Below, piece after piece: positions 8,668 through 18,015 of a DNA stretch of 64,000 nt. The DNA lies in NCBI GenBank assembly GCA_035502095.1, contig DATJUX010000049.1, positions 1 through 64,000 on the forward strand, in the 5' to 3' direction. The number at the start of each line of letters is the position of its first letter. Position 1 is the stretch's first letter. The position numbers and the translations under genes are program-made. The stretch comes from JAKANT01 sp035502095 (GTDB lineage: Bacteria; Pseudomonadota; Gammaproteobacteria; Burkholderiales; Burkholderiaceae_F). Below the pieces are notes generated by a model. It was not told where the DNA came from and made no database searches. It worked only from the letters and a program-made list of their open reading frames with translations.

Positions 8668-9594
8668 CTAGCTGAACGCTTCTTCGAGCCGCCGCTTGTC
8701 CCAGCCGGGCGCGATCAGCTCGATGAACGAGTACACGAACCCGCGCAGATACGCGCCATGCTTGACCGCGAGCCGGGTGGTGTTCTTGCCGAACAGGTGA
8801 CCGCACGGCAGCACGGCGAGGTTGTCGCGCGCCAGGTCGGCCGCCACGCCGGCGATGATGCCGACGCCCATGCCGAGCTGCACGTAGGTCTTGATCACGT
8901 CGGCGTCGATCGCTTCGAGCACGATCGACGGCTCGATGCCTGCCTCGGCAAACGCCGCATCGATCCTGCTGCGGCCCGCGAACGTGGTCTCGTAGGTAAT
9001 GAGCGGGTTGCGACCCAGGTCCTTCAGCGTGAGTTTTCCCGGCGTGGTCTGCAGCTTCGCCAACGGATGCCCCGGCGGAACGATCGCGACGTGCTGCCAG
9101 TCGTAGACCGGGATCGAGCGCAGGCCCGGTGCATCGGCGAGCGTCTCGGTGGCGAAGCCGATGTCGGCCTGACCGTTGACGAGCATGGCGGCGATCTGCG
9201 GCGGATTGGCCTCGAGCAGCTTCAGGCGCACCTGCGGAAACTTGTCCGAGAACTGGCGCACGACCGGCGGCAGCACGTAACGCGCCTGCGTGTGGGTGGT
9301 GGCGACGCGCAATGTTCCGGACGGCGCACCGGCATAGTCGCGCGAGAGCTTCTTGAGGTTGTCGACCTCCTGCATGATGCGTTCCGCCGCCAGCAGCACC
9401 TGCTGGCCGGGCGAGGTCAGGCCGAGGATGCGCTTGCCCTGGCGCGCCAGGATGGATACGCCCAGTTCGCCCTCGAGCTCGATGATCGCCTTGGACACGC
9501 CCGGCTGCGACGTGTGCAGCGCCCGCGCGGCGGCGGTGATGTTGAACTTGTGGCGCGCGGCCTCGCGCAGGAAGCGGAATTGCTGCAGGTTCAT
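8668..9594 (-). CDS. LysR-type regulator, CysB/Cbl-like
   Basis: A 308-residue transcription factor. The helix-turn-helix opens MNLQQFRFLREA and contains HTSQPGVSKAIIELEGELG; the rest is the effector-binding domain (G-T-L-R-V-A-T-T-H-T-Q-A-R-Y, a CysB-subfamily signature). ATG 9594 was chosen because the family begins there; the longer open frame upstream crosses a dispersed repeat and lacks similarity. By family it responds to sulfur status (sulfate, thiosulfate, O-acetylserine) and activates sulfur acquisition. It ends 7 bases before the frameshifted LysR gene. Confidence 0.9.
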   Translation of the reverse strand: MNLQQFRFLREAARHKFNITAAARALHTSQPGVSKAIIELEGELGVSILARQGKRILGLTSPGQQVLLAAERIMQEVDNLKKLSRDYAGAPSGTLRVATTHTQARYVLPPVVRQFSDKFPQVRLKLLEANPPQIAAMLVNGQADIGFATETLADAPGLRSIPVYDWQHVAIVPPGHPLAKLQTTPGKLTLKDLGRNPLITYETTFAGRSRIDAAFAEAGIEPSIVLEAIDADVIKTYVQLGMGVGIIAGVAADLARDNLAVLPCGHLFGKNTTRLAVKHGAYLRGFVYSFIELIAPGWDKRRLEEAFS

Positions 9595-9951
9595 GGCGCG
9601 GCAGCCTTGTTGGGTTTTGTCGGCGACCCGGACCGGAGGGCGGGAAGTATAGGGAGCGGGTCGCTGCCAGGGTCGGCGCCGGATGACCCCCAAGATGATG
9701 TGGTCTCGATCATCCGATCTACCACCTATTGAAGACGCGGCGAAAGGTGTACGCTGCAAACTCGAAGCACGAACAGCGCAGGTCGCGCGACTTTCCAAGC
9801 CTCGAAGCGTGTCATTCCGAGCCGCAGGCGAGGAATCCCGGTCGTGCGATGCTCCGAGATCCCTGGCCCGGGCTCCGACCCCGGGGTCGGATGACGCTCC
9901 CGGCCCACGCCGCTTCGTCATCGTTAACGCGATCAGCAGGAGAACCAGCGG
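9595..9951. other. Intergenic region between divergent cysB-like and nrdJ genes
   Basis: These 357 bases hold the dispersed element at 9811-9895 and the nrdJ ribosome-binding site AGGAG at 9938. No gene was found. No cobalamin-riboswitch landmarks were recognised ahead of the B12-dependent reductase. Confidence 0.6.
9811..9895 (+). repeat. Dispersed element, full copy (about 85 bp)
   Basis: It starts GTCATTCCGAGCCGCAGGCG, continues AGGAATCCCGG and ends GGATGAC, giving complementary ends (GTCATTCC / GGATGAC). Comparable copies lie at 16650 and 25875. Internal CCCGGGC and CCCCGGGG palindromes suggest a folded RNA or DNA. Confidence 0.7.
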
Positions 9952-12900
9952 ATGAAATTCGACCAGGCGCAGCTGTTGCTCGACGAGCAGCCGATCTCGA
10001 TCGACGTGCTACTGGAGAAATACGCGAAGGGCGACGAAAAGTCGGTCGACGACGTGCGTCGCCGCGTGGCGCGAGGCCTGGCCGCGGTCGAGAAACCCGA
10101 ACTGCGTGACGAGTGGGAAAAACGCTTCCACGACGCGATGACGGCGGGCTTCATCCCCGGCGGACGCGTGAACTCCGCCGCCGGCACGGGCATCGCCGCG
10201 ACGCTGATCAACTGCTTCGTCGAGCCCGTCGGCGACGCGATCACCGAGGCGCGCAACGGCGTGCCCTCGATCTACGGCGCGCTCCAGCAGGCCGCGGAGA
10301 CGATGCGGCGCGGCGGCGGCGTCGGCTACGACTTTTCCGCCATCCGCCCGCGCGGCGCGATGGTGCATGGCACGCACTCGCGCGCGAGCGGCCCGATCTC
10401 GTACATGCGGGTATTCGACAAGAGCTGCGAGACGCTCGAATCCGCCGGGGCGCGGCGCGGCGCTCAGATGGGGATGATGCGTTGTGACCATCCCGATATC
10501 GAGGACTTCATCCACGCCAAGCGCGACGGCTCGCTGCCCAACTTCAACATGAGCGTGGCCCTGACCGACACGTTCATGCGCGCGGTCGACGGCGACGGCG
10601 AGGTCGAGCTCTGGCACGCCGCCGAGCCGTTCGACAAGGCAAGCGCCTATCAGCGCCAGGATGGGTCGTGGGTGTATCGCAACGTGCGCGCGCGCGATCT
10701 GTTCGACCAGATCATGCATTCGACGTACGACCACGCCGAGCCGGGCGTGGTGTTCATCGATCGCGTGAACGGCGACAACAACCTGTCGTACGTGGAGAAG
10801 ATCGCGGCGACGAACCCGTGCGTGACCGCCGACACGCGGCTGCACACGCAATACGGCATGGTGCCGATCGGCGAACTGCAAGCGCTTGCGCTCCCGCTCG
10901 AAGTGACGGTTGACCGACGTTCGCTGCCGTCAGCGGACGACGCTGCGGATCGCGGCACTGAAATTCGCGCTGCCAAGGCAGCGTTCATGACCGCGGTCGA
11001 CGCGGATGTCTATCGCGTCGTCAGTGCCGATGGCTACGAGATCAAAGCCACCGCGTGGCACGACTTCTACACCGCGCGCGGCAAGGTCAAGCTGCGCGAC
11101 CTGCGGGTGGGCGACGAGTTGCTGGTGCAGTCGGGAAAGGGCCAGTTCGGCAAGGAAGGCAGCGCAGAGCTTGGGTTGCTCATCGGCATGATCACGGGCG
11201 ATGGCCATTTCACGAATCGCGGCAACGGCCTGCAGGCAGCGGTCCTGAACTTCTGGGGTGACGACCGTGAACTCGCTTCACGCATTTCTGCATACGTGAA
11301 TGGGTTCGTGGCCAACACCTCCGTCAACGCGCGCACGTATCGCGCGAACCCCGTCGCGGTGCCTGACCGGAACCATGCCTTCGTCCGATCGGTTCTGCTG
11401 GCGCGCTTGCTCGAGCATCACGGGTTCAGTGCGCGCAACAAGCACAGCGTGCCCGAAGTGATCTGGCGCGGCTCCGAGGTCTGCGTACGCGCCTACCTTC
11501 AAGGCCTGTTCCGGGCCGACGGCACCGTCAACGTCTCCGACAGCAGCGACAGCTGTTCCATCCGACTCGCGTCGAGCTATCCCGTCCTGCTGAAGGACGT
11601 GCAGATCCTGCTCGCCAACTTCGGCATCTTCGCCCGGGTCCACCGGAGACCCGACGCAGGACAAAGGCTTCTGCCCGACGGCAGGGGCGGCCGGAAGCTG
11701 TATGACTGTCTCGCCGACCACGAACTGATCATCGACGGCGAATCGCGAGACCGGTTCATGCGGGAGATCGGTTTCCTCGGCGAGGCGAAGCCCGCGCGTT
11801 ACCGGGCTTGGGCGCACGGCAAAGCGCTCCGCAAGACGCAACGATTCACGACGCGCGTGGAGCGTATCGAACATGTCGGCCGCGAGTCGGTGTTCGACAC
11901 CACGCAGCCGGACGGCAATGCCGTCATCTTCAATGGCCTGGTGACCGGGCAATGTGGCGAACAGCCTTTACCGCCCTACGGCTGCTGCTGCCTCGGCTCG
12001 ATCAACCTGACGCGCTTCGTGGTCGATCCCTTCGGTGCGCAGCCGACGTTCGATTTCACGCGCTTCCACGAGGTCGCCAAGGTGGCGATCCGGGCACTCG
12101 ACAACGTGCTCGACGCCACCCTGTGGCCCCTGAAGGAGCAGTACGCGGAAGCGCAAGCCAAGCGCCGTGTCGGACTGGGCTTCACCGGGCTCGGCAACGC
12201 GCTGATCATGCTCAACCTGCGCTACGACAGCGCCCCCGCGCGCGCGGTGGCGGGTGACATCGCGCGCCGCATGCGCGACGCAGCGTACGAAGCGTCGGCC
12301 GAACTCGCCGCGGAGAAGGGTGCGTTCCCGCTCTTCGACGCCGACCGGTACCTTGCGGAGCCGCACTGCGCATCGCGCCTGCCGCAGGAACTCAAGGCGC
12401 GCGTCCGCAAGACCGGCGTGCGCAACTCGCATCTGCTGTCGATCGCGCCGACCGGGACGATCTCCCTGGCATTCGCCGCCAACGCGTCGGGCGGCATCGA
12501 GCCCACGTTCTCGTGGACCTACATCCGCAAGAAGCGCATGCCGGACGGCACGCGGCAGGAGTACGTGGTCGAGGACTACGCGTATCGCTTGTATCGCCTG
12601 CTCGGCGGCGACATCAACCGGCTGCCGCCGCCGTTCGTGCACGCGCTCGAGATGAGCGCGCGCGATCACATGCTGATGATCGCCGCCGTGCAGCCGTACA
12701 TCGACGCGGCCGTGAGCAAGACCGTCAACGTGCCGGAGGACTATCCGTTCGACGACTTCCGCGCGCTCTACCTCGAGGCGTGGCGGGCGGGACTGAAGGG
12801 CATCACGACCTATCGGCCGAACAACGTGATCGGCTCGGTGCTCGAAGTCCAGAAGGACGACGTGAAGGCGCCGCAAGCGCCACAGGATCTGAAAGACGAT

Positions 12901-13950
12901 CCGGATCGCCGCGTCCGCCTGGCTTCGGCACCGCAGCCGGCACTTGCAAGCCTGAAGTGGCCCGGCCGCCCTGCCCTCGACGAAGGCAATCTCGCGTGGA
13001 CCTTCATGGTCGAAATCCCCGAGCGACGCGAGAGCTTCGCCATCTTCATCGGTCAGGTCGGCGAGCCGCCGGTGCCGTTCGAGGTGTGGGTCAACGGCGC
13101 GGAGCAGCCGCGCGGCCTCGGCGCGATCGCCAAGACCCTGTCGATGGACATGCGCAGCGAGGATCGCGCGTGGCTCAAGCTCAAGCTCGACGCGTTGGCC
13201 AAGGCTCGTGACGAACAGGGCTTCGCGCTCAAGATGCCTGGCGAGGCCGAGCCACGCTGGCAGAGCGGCGTGGTCTCGGCGTTCGCGAACATCGTGCGCT
13301 GGCGCTGCGAACAGCTCGGCGTGTTCCAGGACCCGGCGCAGCAGCTGGTGCCGTTGCCGACTCCCGTGATGAACGCGCTCTTCTCGCGCAAGGAACCGAA
13401 GGCCGGACCGCTCGGCACGATGAGCTGGACGGTGGACGTGACCAACGCCAACACGGGCGACGACTTCGTGCTCGGCGTGAAGGAACTGCATCTTCCCGAC
13501 GGCAGCCGGCGGCCTTATTCGATCTGGCTCGCGGGCGAATATCCGAAGGCGCTCGACGGGCTATGCAAGTTGATCTCGCTCGACATGCGCGTGGTCGATG
13601 CGAACTGGATCGGGCTCAAGCTCAAGAAGCTGCTCAACTTCGGCGAGCAGAACGGCGAATTCTGGGCGCCGGTGCCGGGCGAGGAAAAGTCGTCGCTGTA
13701 TCCGAGCACGGTCGCCTACATCGCGACGCTGCTGTTGCATCGCTACAAGGTGCTCGGCATCCTCGACGACGACGGCCGCGCGATCCAGAGCGCGGGCATC
13801 CTCGCGCTGCCCGATCAGGTCAAGGTGATCGAGAACGAAACGGCGCCGATCAAGGGCAAGGTCTGCCCGAGCTGCCATGCGGCGGCGATGATCAAGCGCG
13901 ATGGGTGCGAGTTTTGTACTGCGTGCGGGTATACGGGGCAGTGCTCGTAG
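9952..13950 (+). CDS. nrdJ: Adenosylcobalamin-dependent ribonucleotide reductase with intein
   Basis: A 1332-residue precursor that should splice to a class II reductase of about 954 residues, reducing ribonucleotides to deoxyribonucleotides with B12. ATG 9952 follows AGGAG by nine bases. The N-terminal extein has the LINCFVEPVGDAI region. The catalytic loop NP-CGEQPLPPYG is split by the intein (290-667). Later parts show SIAPTGTISLAFAANASGG and TTYRPNN. The C-terminal half carries two TSCPD-type repeats (F-E-V-W-V-N-G and R-P-Y-S-I-W-L-A-G) and ends with a zinc-ribbon CPSCHAA...CEFCTACGYTGQC. Function needs splicing because the intein separates the radical-site Cys from its loop. Confidence 0.95.
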   Translation: MKFDQAQLLLDEQPISIDVLLEKYAKGDEKSVDDVRRRVARGLAAVEKPELRDEWEKRFHDAMTAGFIPGGRVNSAAGTGIAATLINCFVEPVGDAITEARNGVPSIYGALQQAAETMRRGGGVGYDFSAIRPRGAMVHGTHSRASGPISYMRVFDKSCETLESAGARRGAQMGMMRCDHPDIEDFIHAKRDGSLPNFNMSVALTDTFMRAVDGDGEVELWHAAEPFDKASAYQRQDGSWVYRNVRARDLFDQIMHSTYDHAEPGVVFIDRVNGDNNLSYVEKIAATNPCVTADTRLHTQYGMVPIGELQALALPLEVTVDRRSLPSADDAADRGTEIRAAKAAFMTAVDADVYRVVSADGYEIKATAWHDFYTARGKVKLRDLRVGDELLVQSGKGQFGKEGSAELGLLIGMITGDGHFTNRGNGLQAAVLNFWGDDRELASRISAYVNGFVANTSVNARTYRANPVAVPDRNHAFVRSVLLARLLEHHGFSARNKHSVPEVIWRGSEVCVRAYLQGLFRADGTVNVSDSSDSCSIRLASSYPVLLKDVQILLANFGIFARVHRRPDAGQRLLPDGRGGRKLYDCLADHELIIDGESRDRFMREIGFLGEAKPARYRAWAHGKALRKTQRFTTRVERIEHVGRESVFDTTQPDGNAVIFNGLVTGQCGEQPLPPYGCCCLGSINLTRFVVDPFGAQPTFDFTRFHEVAKVAIRALDNVLDATLWPLKEQYAEAQAKRRVGLGFTGLGNALIMLNLRYDSAPARAVAGDIARRMRDAAYEASAELAAEKGAFPLFDADRYLAEPHCASRLPQELKARVRKTGVRNSHLLSIAPTGTISLAFAANASGGIEPTFSWTYIRKKRMPDGTRQEYVVEDYAYRLYRLLGGDINRLPPPFVHALEMSARDHMLMIAAVQPYIDAAVSKTVNVPEDYPFDDFRALYLEAWRAGLKGITTYRPNNVIGSVLEVQKDDVKAPQAPQDLKDDPDRRVRLASAPQPALASLKWPGRPALDEGNLAWTFMVEIPERRESFAIFIGQVGEPPVPFEVWVNGAEQPRGLGAIAKTLSMDMRSEDRAWLKLKLDALAKARDEQGFALKMPGEAEPRWQSGVVSAFANIVRWRCEQLGVFQDPAQQLVPLPTPVMNALFSRKEPKAGPLGTMSWTVDVTNANTGDDFVLGVKELHLPDGSRRPYSIWLAGEYPKALDGLCKLISLDMRVVDANWIGLKLKKLLNFGEQNGEFWAPVPGEEKSSLYPSTVAYIATLLLHRYKVLGILDDDGRAIQSAGILALPDQVKVIENETAPIKGKVCPSCHAAAMIKRDGCEFCTACGYTGQCS
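10819..11952 (+). other. Intein with LAGLIDADG homing endonuclease, inserted in NrdJ
   Basis: 378 residues. It begins with Cys (CVTADTRLHTQYGMVPIGEL, block A), has a block B-like TAWHDFYT, and two dodecapeptide motifs (LGLLIGMITGDGHF and YLQGLFRADGTV), so the endonuclease looks intact. The end reads VIFNGLVTGQ followed by extein Cys. The terminal residue is thus Gln instead of Asn and the penultimate is Gly instead of His, a variant known from some other inteins. Insertion is directly before the Cys of NPCGEQ, the thiyl-radical loop. Boundaries are set by restoring the conserved extein sequence. Confidence 0.92.
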
Positions 13951-14056
13951 GCGGCGGGCCGAGGCATCGAGCGTTCTTCTATCGGGCGCCGGTGAAACGC
14001 GGTCGCTTGTCCAGGTCGACGCGCCGACCGCTTCATGACCGGAGCTGGCGCGTGCC

Positions 14057-14731
14057 TCATTTGGACGACGGTGCCGTCCGCTCGGAGGGGACCTCTTTGC
14101 TTCCGGGTTTCTGAAGGACACCCTTCTCGACCAGCACCAACGCCACGATGCCCAGGAGGACGGCTACTCCAACGGCGACCAACATCTTGGTGGCGAGTGC
14201 CCATCGCACCTTGGCTGCGTCCAACACGAACAAGGTGAGCACGCCGCCTGCGGCGCCGACGCAGAATGCGAATCCGCCCTCGCTCTTGAGGCTCGCAAAG
14301 AGCGTGTCGGAGAAGGACTTCGCCACGTTCGGCGCGACGTTGTACGTAACGAGAGTCTTGGAAAGGTCGGCAGCCGTTGCGACATTCGGCAGGGCCGTGA
14401 GTGACAGCGGAGCACCCGCGGCCACCACACCTTTGGCGGATTTTTCAATCGCCTCCGACCACGTGAACCCTGCGGCTGGCGGTGTCGGTTTGCCGGCGCC
14501 GGAAATCGACCCGCCTGCAGCCGGCGTGGTTTGCACGGGCGCGCGTGCCCCCTTCAAGACCAGCGCACCGAGCAGGCCGACATGAAGCGCACCTGTGGCG
14601 GGATTACCGACAGGCCCGTTCGGGTCGACCGGCTCTTCCAACGAACCAAGGGGAACCGAACTTACAACCCGGACCGGCACCGTCAGTGGCCTGATCGTGG
14701 GGTACGCGTTCAACGAGCGACCGATGATCAT
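14057..14731 (-). CDS. Hypothetical membrane-anchored protein
   Basis: A 224-residue protein with no recognised family. It has a proline/alanine-rich N-terminal half and a probable hydrophobic hairpin near the C-terminus (F-A-F-C-V-G-A-A-G-G-V-L-T-L-F-V-L and M-L-V-A-V-G-V-A-V-L-L-G-I-V-A-L-V-L-V), followed by a short charged tail. Codon use is less GC-biased than in neighbours, hinting at acquired DNA. It may pair with the orphan gene at 14981 on the same strand. The start at 14731 is the first ATG and is uncertain. Confidence 0.5.
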   Translation of the reverse strand: MIIGRSLNAYPTIRPLTVPVRVVSSVPLGSLEEPVDPNGPVGNPATGALHVGLLGALVLKGARAPVQTTPAAGGSISGAGKPTPPAAGFTWSEAIEKSAKGVVAAGAPLSLTALPNVATAADLSKTLVTYNVAPNVAKSFSDTLFASLKSEGGFAFCVGAAGGVLTLFVLDAAKVRWALATKMLVAVGVAVLLGIVALVLVEKGVLQKPGSKEVPSERTAPSSK

Positions 14732-14980
14732 CCCGGCCTCTCATCCAACGCCATGATCGGGTTCCTTTTCTGATGCATCTCTTCTTGTCGGGACTGGCGC
14801 CAGTGGAGCAGCAAGGCAAACTCGGGCGTGCTCAATCCTAGGACCCGGCGCGTGATTGCGGACGTTTGGTTTCAGCAAGCGCAAGGTTGGCGACAGCCTG
14901 CAAACACGGATCCCGCAACCCCAGCGTTGCGCATGGTCAGACCGCCGCAGTTGCTTGCGCGCTTCCTGAGAAGGTGGGTC

Positions 14981-15478
14981 TCAGCCCGAGAGACTGGCGA
15001 AGAAGCGTCTTGTCGCGGCCGCATTGGCCTGCGACTGCAGCAGCCAATCGATTGGACCGCCCAGCCTGGCCATCCTCGCAAGCACGTTCCCCGCGACCTC
15101 CACGCGGGCGAGCTTGCGCTCCGGATGCAGCGCCCATTCGGCAGGACTCAGAAGATGGCTCGGTCCGCGGAGCACGATTGCGGCAGCGGCGGCTGTGTCG
15201 TGCAGGTCGACCGCACCGATCGAGTCCGACCGGTTCTGCGCGAGCGCCGTGACGACGGCGCCCTTCTGGCGCCCGCCCAAGTCCACGATCGCCCGGCGGG
15301 CGTCGTCGATAGCCTGTTGTGTCCTTTCTGCCGCCTTCTCGGCCGCATGCCGCTCGGCGTCGAGGTCGTCCTCCTCGACCTCGGGCCACCAGATGATGGT
15401 GCTGCCCACTGCTCCGATCACGTCCAAGCCCATCGCCTCGCCCGTGGATTGGATGTACGACGTCCGAAGAGCTGCCAT
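14981..15478 (-). CDS. Hypothetical protein
   Basis: About 165 residues; no family recognised. An amphipathic, charged helical segment (EVEEDDLDAERHAAEKAAER) lies in the middle, preceded by a hydrophobic stretch (IGAVGSTIIWW). The start is ambiguous (ATG 15478 or 15433); neither has a strong ribosome-binding site. It is separated by 250 bases without visible genes from the orphan membrane protein at 14057-14731, with a similar less-biased codon use. Confidence 0.45.
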   Translation of the reverse strand: MAALRTSYIQSTGEAMGLDVIGAVGSTIIWWPEVEEDDLDAERHAAEKAAERTQQAIDDARRAIVDLGGRQKGAVVTALAQNRSDSIGAVDLHDTAAAAAIVLRGPSHLLSPAEWALHPERKLARVEVAGNVLARMARLGGPIDWLLQSQANAAATRRFFASLSG

Positions 15479-15570
15479 TGCAACGCCGGGTCGCAAGCCG
15501 TGGGAAGTCGGGTCCGCTCCCAGCTAGGACCGCTACTAGCTAGGAGCAACCCAACGGTCGCCCGGCGCGG

Positions 15571-16527
15571 TCAATCGATCTCCATCAGATCGGCACCGAC
15601 GACCACGCGCCCTTTGAAATGCTCCCGCACACCGGCGGTCCACATCTCGTCGGTGATCGATGGGTCGTCGCCGGGCACGAGGTGCGAGAGCACGAGGGTC
15701 TTAACGCCGGCGGCGGCCGCGATCTTTCCCGCGTCCTCCGGGACCGTGTGGCTGGCCAGCAGGTGCTCGCGCAGCGTGGTGGCATTCGGCACGCGCTTGA
15801 GGATCGCCTCCAGGCCGGGCAGGTACATGACCTCGTGCACGAGCACGTCGGCGCCCTGCGCGAACCCGGCCAGCTCGGGCGCATAGGTCGTGTCGCCCGA
15901 GATCACGATCGAGCGGTCCTTGGTGTCGAAGCGATACGCATAGGCATGCTTGATGGGCGGATGGCGCACCGTGATGGCGGTGATCTTCACATCGTCGTTC
16001 TGCAACACAAGCACCGGCCTGGCGCCCTCGACCACGACATCGTGCGCGGCGACGAGCTTGCGCAGGTCCGGCCGCCCTTCGTCCGCGATCCGCGTGTCAA
16101 TGTCGAACTTCATGTACTCGAAGAAGGCGCGTGTCATGTCCTCCAGGCCCGGCGGTCCATAGGCGTCGATGCGCGAACCGAGTCCGGTCGCCCATGCGTT
16201 GTAGATCAGACCGCCGTATTCGAGGTTGTGGTCGGAATGATGGTGGGTCAGCAGGATGAAGCGCAACTTGTTGAGCGCAACACCCGCGGCGGCGAGTTGC
16301 CGTGATACCCCGCTGCCGCAATCGACCACGTAGGGGGTCCCGTTGATCAGCAGCAGGTTCGCCGGATTGCTCCGCCCGGATCCCGCGACCCGCGGTCCAC
16401 CCTTCGTGCCGAGCAGGATCAGGCGCGTGCCCCGGCTCGCGGCAGGCACTGCCTCGGGCGTCCAACTCGCCGCGGCGATCAGCGCCGGGAGCGCCAGAAG
16501 GAAACGCCTGCGTACGCTACGTCTCAT
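15571..16527 (-). CDS. Exported metallo-beta-lactamase-fold hydrolase
   Basis: About 318 residues with an Arg-rich start and a hydrophobic signal (LLALPALIAAASW) ending near AVPAAS. The metal site LTHHHSDHNLEYGG is the HxHxDH-type motif for two metals; further ligands are probably in ISGDTTYAPEL and the late VLSHLVPGDD. Overall layout resembles arylsulfatase/phosphodiesterase-like or RNase Z-like members (first strand with L-I-L-L-G-T-K-G-G-P-R). GGAGAG lies a few bases before ATG 16527. Acts in the periplasm; substrate unknown. Confidence 0.8.
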   Translation of the reverse strand: MRRSVRRRFLLALPALIAAASWTPEAVPAASRGTRLILLGTKGGPRVAGSGRSNPANLLLINGTPYVVDCGSGVSRQLAAAGVALNKLRFILLTHHHSDHNLEYGGLIYNAWATGLGSRIDAYGPPGLEDMTRAFFEYMKFDIDTRIADEGRPDLRKLVAAHDVVVEGARPVLVLQNDDVKITAITVRHPPIKHAYAYRFDTKDRSIVISGDTTYAPELAGFAQGADVLVHEVMYLPGLEAILKRVPNATTLREHLLASHTVPEDAGKIAAAAGVKTLVLSHLVPGDDPSITDEMWTAGVREHFKGRVVVGADLMEID

Positions 16528-16921
16528 CGCTCTCTCCACGTCGGACGATGGGAGCTACATTTTGTCCCATGGCGCGTGGTCTACTGCAGGAAGCAGCAAC
16601 CATCCCGGCAAAGGCGGCGGCTTGGATCCGAGAACCGCTCGACGCGCATGTCATTCCGAGCCGGTTCAGCCCGCGAGAGGACTCTCGGCGTTGCGAACGG
16701 CCGCGATCCCTCGTCGTGCTCGCCCCCCCGGAGACGACAAGTTGGAGCGCGCGCGGCCCGAACCAGTGTCAATGGACGCGAGGGCCCGCGTGCAGCAACG
16801 CGGATCGCTTGCGCGGCCAGCGCGTCTAGCAGCACCGCGGGCTCGTCTCCGGCGAACCGGCAGCTTGGCAGCGGCGGCGCACTTCGGCACGATACCGTTG
16901 CCACCGTCGGGGGAGAGTGCG
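16528..16921. other. Intergenic region with dispersed element
   Basis: 394 bases between divergent genes. It contains the element at 16650-16738 and the BLUF-gene ribosome-binding site GGGGAGAG near 16910. No further gene was seen. Confidence 0.6.
16650..16738 (+). repeat. Dispersed element, degenerate full copy
   Basis: The left end is GTCATTCCGAGCCGG and the right end GGAGACGAC, a degenerate form of GGATGAC. Length (89 bp) and layout match the copies at 9811 and 25875. Confidence 0.5.
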
Positions 16922-17347
16922 ATGGTCTATCAGATGATTTACTCGTCGCAGGCGAACACGCCGATGTCGATCGTCGACCTCGAGGAGATCCTCGTCGACG
17001 CTCGCACCGGCAACGAGAAGCGCAACGTCACCGGTGCGCTCGTCTACATCGAAGGCGTGTTCCTGCAGATCCTCGAAGGCGAGAAGGAGACGTTGCAGCG
17101 CTTGATGAAGAGCATCGCTGCCGACACGCGCCATTCGCGGGTGACAGTGTTCCACGAGGGAGATGCCGATGGTCCGCTCTTCAGCAATTGGCGCATGGCG
17201 TACGTCGGCGCGACACCGGAGCAGATGGCGGCCTGGGCCGGGCTCGAGGGCGCGGCGTCGATCACGAGCATCCTGCAGGGGATCCAGCGCGACCCGCAGC
17301 GCCGGTCACGCCTGATCGAGAACCTGCTGGGCACGCTGGCGTCTTGA
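16922..17347 (+). CDS. BLUF-domain blue-light sensor (single domain)
   Basis: A 141-residue protein made almost entirely of a BLUF domain, which binds FAD and signals blue light through a Tyr-Gln hydrogen-bond switch. The key residues are visible: Tyr in M-I-Y-S-S-Q-A, Asn in ARTGNEKRNVTGALVY, Gln in VFLQILEGEKE, and the FSNWRMAYVG segment with the semi-conserved Trp/Met. ATG 16922 has GGGGAGAG upstream. Short BLUF proteins act through partner proteins; no candidate output is adjacent. A truncated second copy lies at 22628. Confidence 0.93.
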   Translation: MVYQMIYSSQANTPMSIVDLEEILVDARTGNEKRNVTGALVYIEGVFLQILEGEKETLQRLMKSIAADTRHSRVTVFHEGDADGPLFSNWRMAYVGATPEQMAAWAGLEGAASITSILQGIQRDPQRRSRLIENLLGTLAS

Positions 17348-18015
17348 CCGGCGGGAGGTCCCCTCCCTGACCCTCTCGCTGACCCAGGGGTCCCGATCAC
17401 GATCGACGTCGCAGTCCACCGGATTCTTCTGCGCTGGGCACAACGCAGGCGGTCAGCCTGACGAGCGCTTCGATCACGCACAGCGCGTGGCCGATGCCCG
17501 AAAACAGCCAGTCGACCGGCGCCGCGCCATCCCGGCTACGACCGTCGGGTCCCCCGGCACTCTGCCAACTCATACTCGCGGCCATGAGCTGCCGCTCCGT
17601 GATGCGGCCGGCGCGGTCTGCTTCGAGCGTTTGCGGTCTTTGATCGGCGTCACCGTTGCACGCAGTACCGGCCTACCCGCGGCGCAGACGGCGGGCTTCC
17701 GATCGACGGACCCGGTGCACCTCGTTACCGACCCGTCGCCGGCCTCGACGCCGAGATTGACATCAAGGCAAGGTGGTCGCTCGCGGCCACGGCGCAGCAA
17801 GGCCCGACCTGAAGGGCGGCTTCCAACCAAATCGGGAGCCGGCCCGCGACCACCCATAACAGACGCTCAGCCTGAGTGCCTCGAATGTCCGCTCACCGGG
17901 CCAGCGGGCCGCTCCACATTTGTTGGACGCGGTGGTTCAACCCTTGAGCCTCCCCGGCGCGCGGAGAACGGCGAAGCCGACCGCAGTGCGTCGCATGCGG
18001 CCAAGGGCTAGGCCC
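17348..18015. other. 668-bp stretch without a recognisable gene
   Basis: Between the BLUF gene and the convergent serine hydrolase. Open frames here lack family resemblance and start signals. Low-complexity inverted bits such as GGGCCAGCGGGCC near 17900 are seen. Nothing firm can be assigned; decayed genes are possible. Confidence 0.5.

Noticed and set aside
9595..9951. A cobalamin riboswitch ahead of the B12-dependent reductase
   Set aside because: None of the conserved B12-box strings was recognised; the space is filled by the dispersed repeat.
17348..18015. Possible small RNA or short genes in the 668-bp gap
   Set aside because: No promoter-terminator pair, stable fold or family resemblance could be supported by eye.
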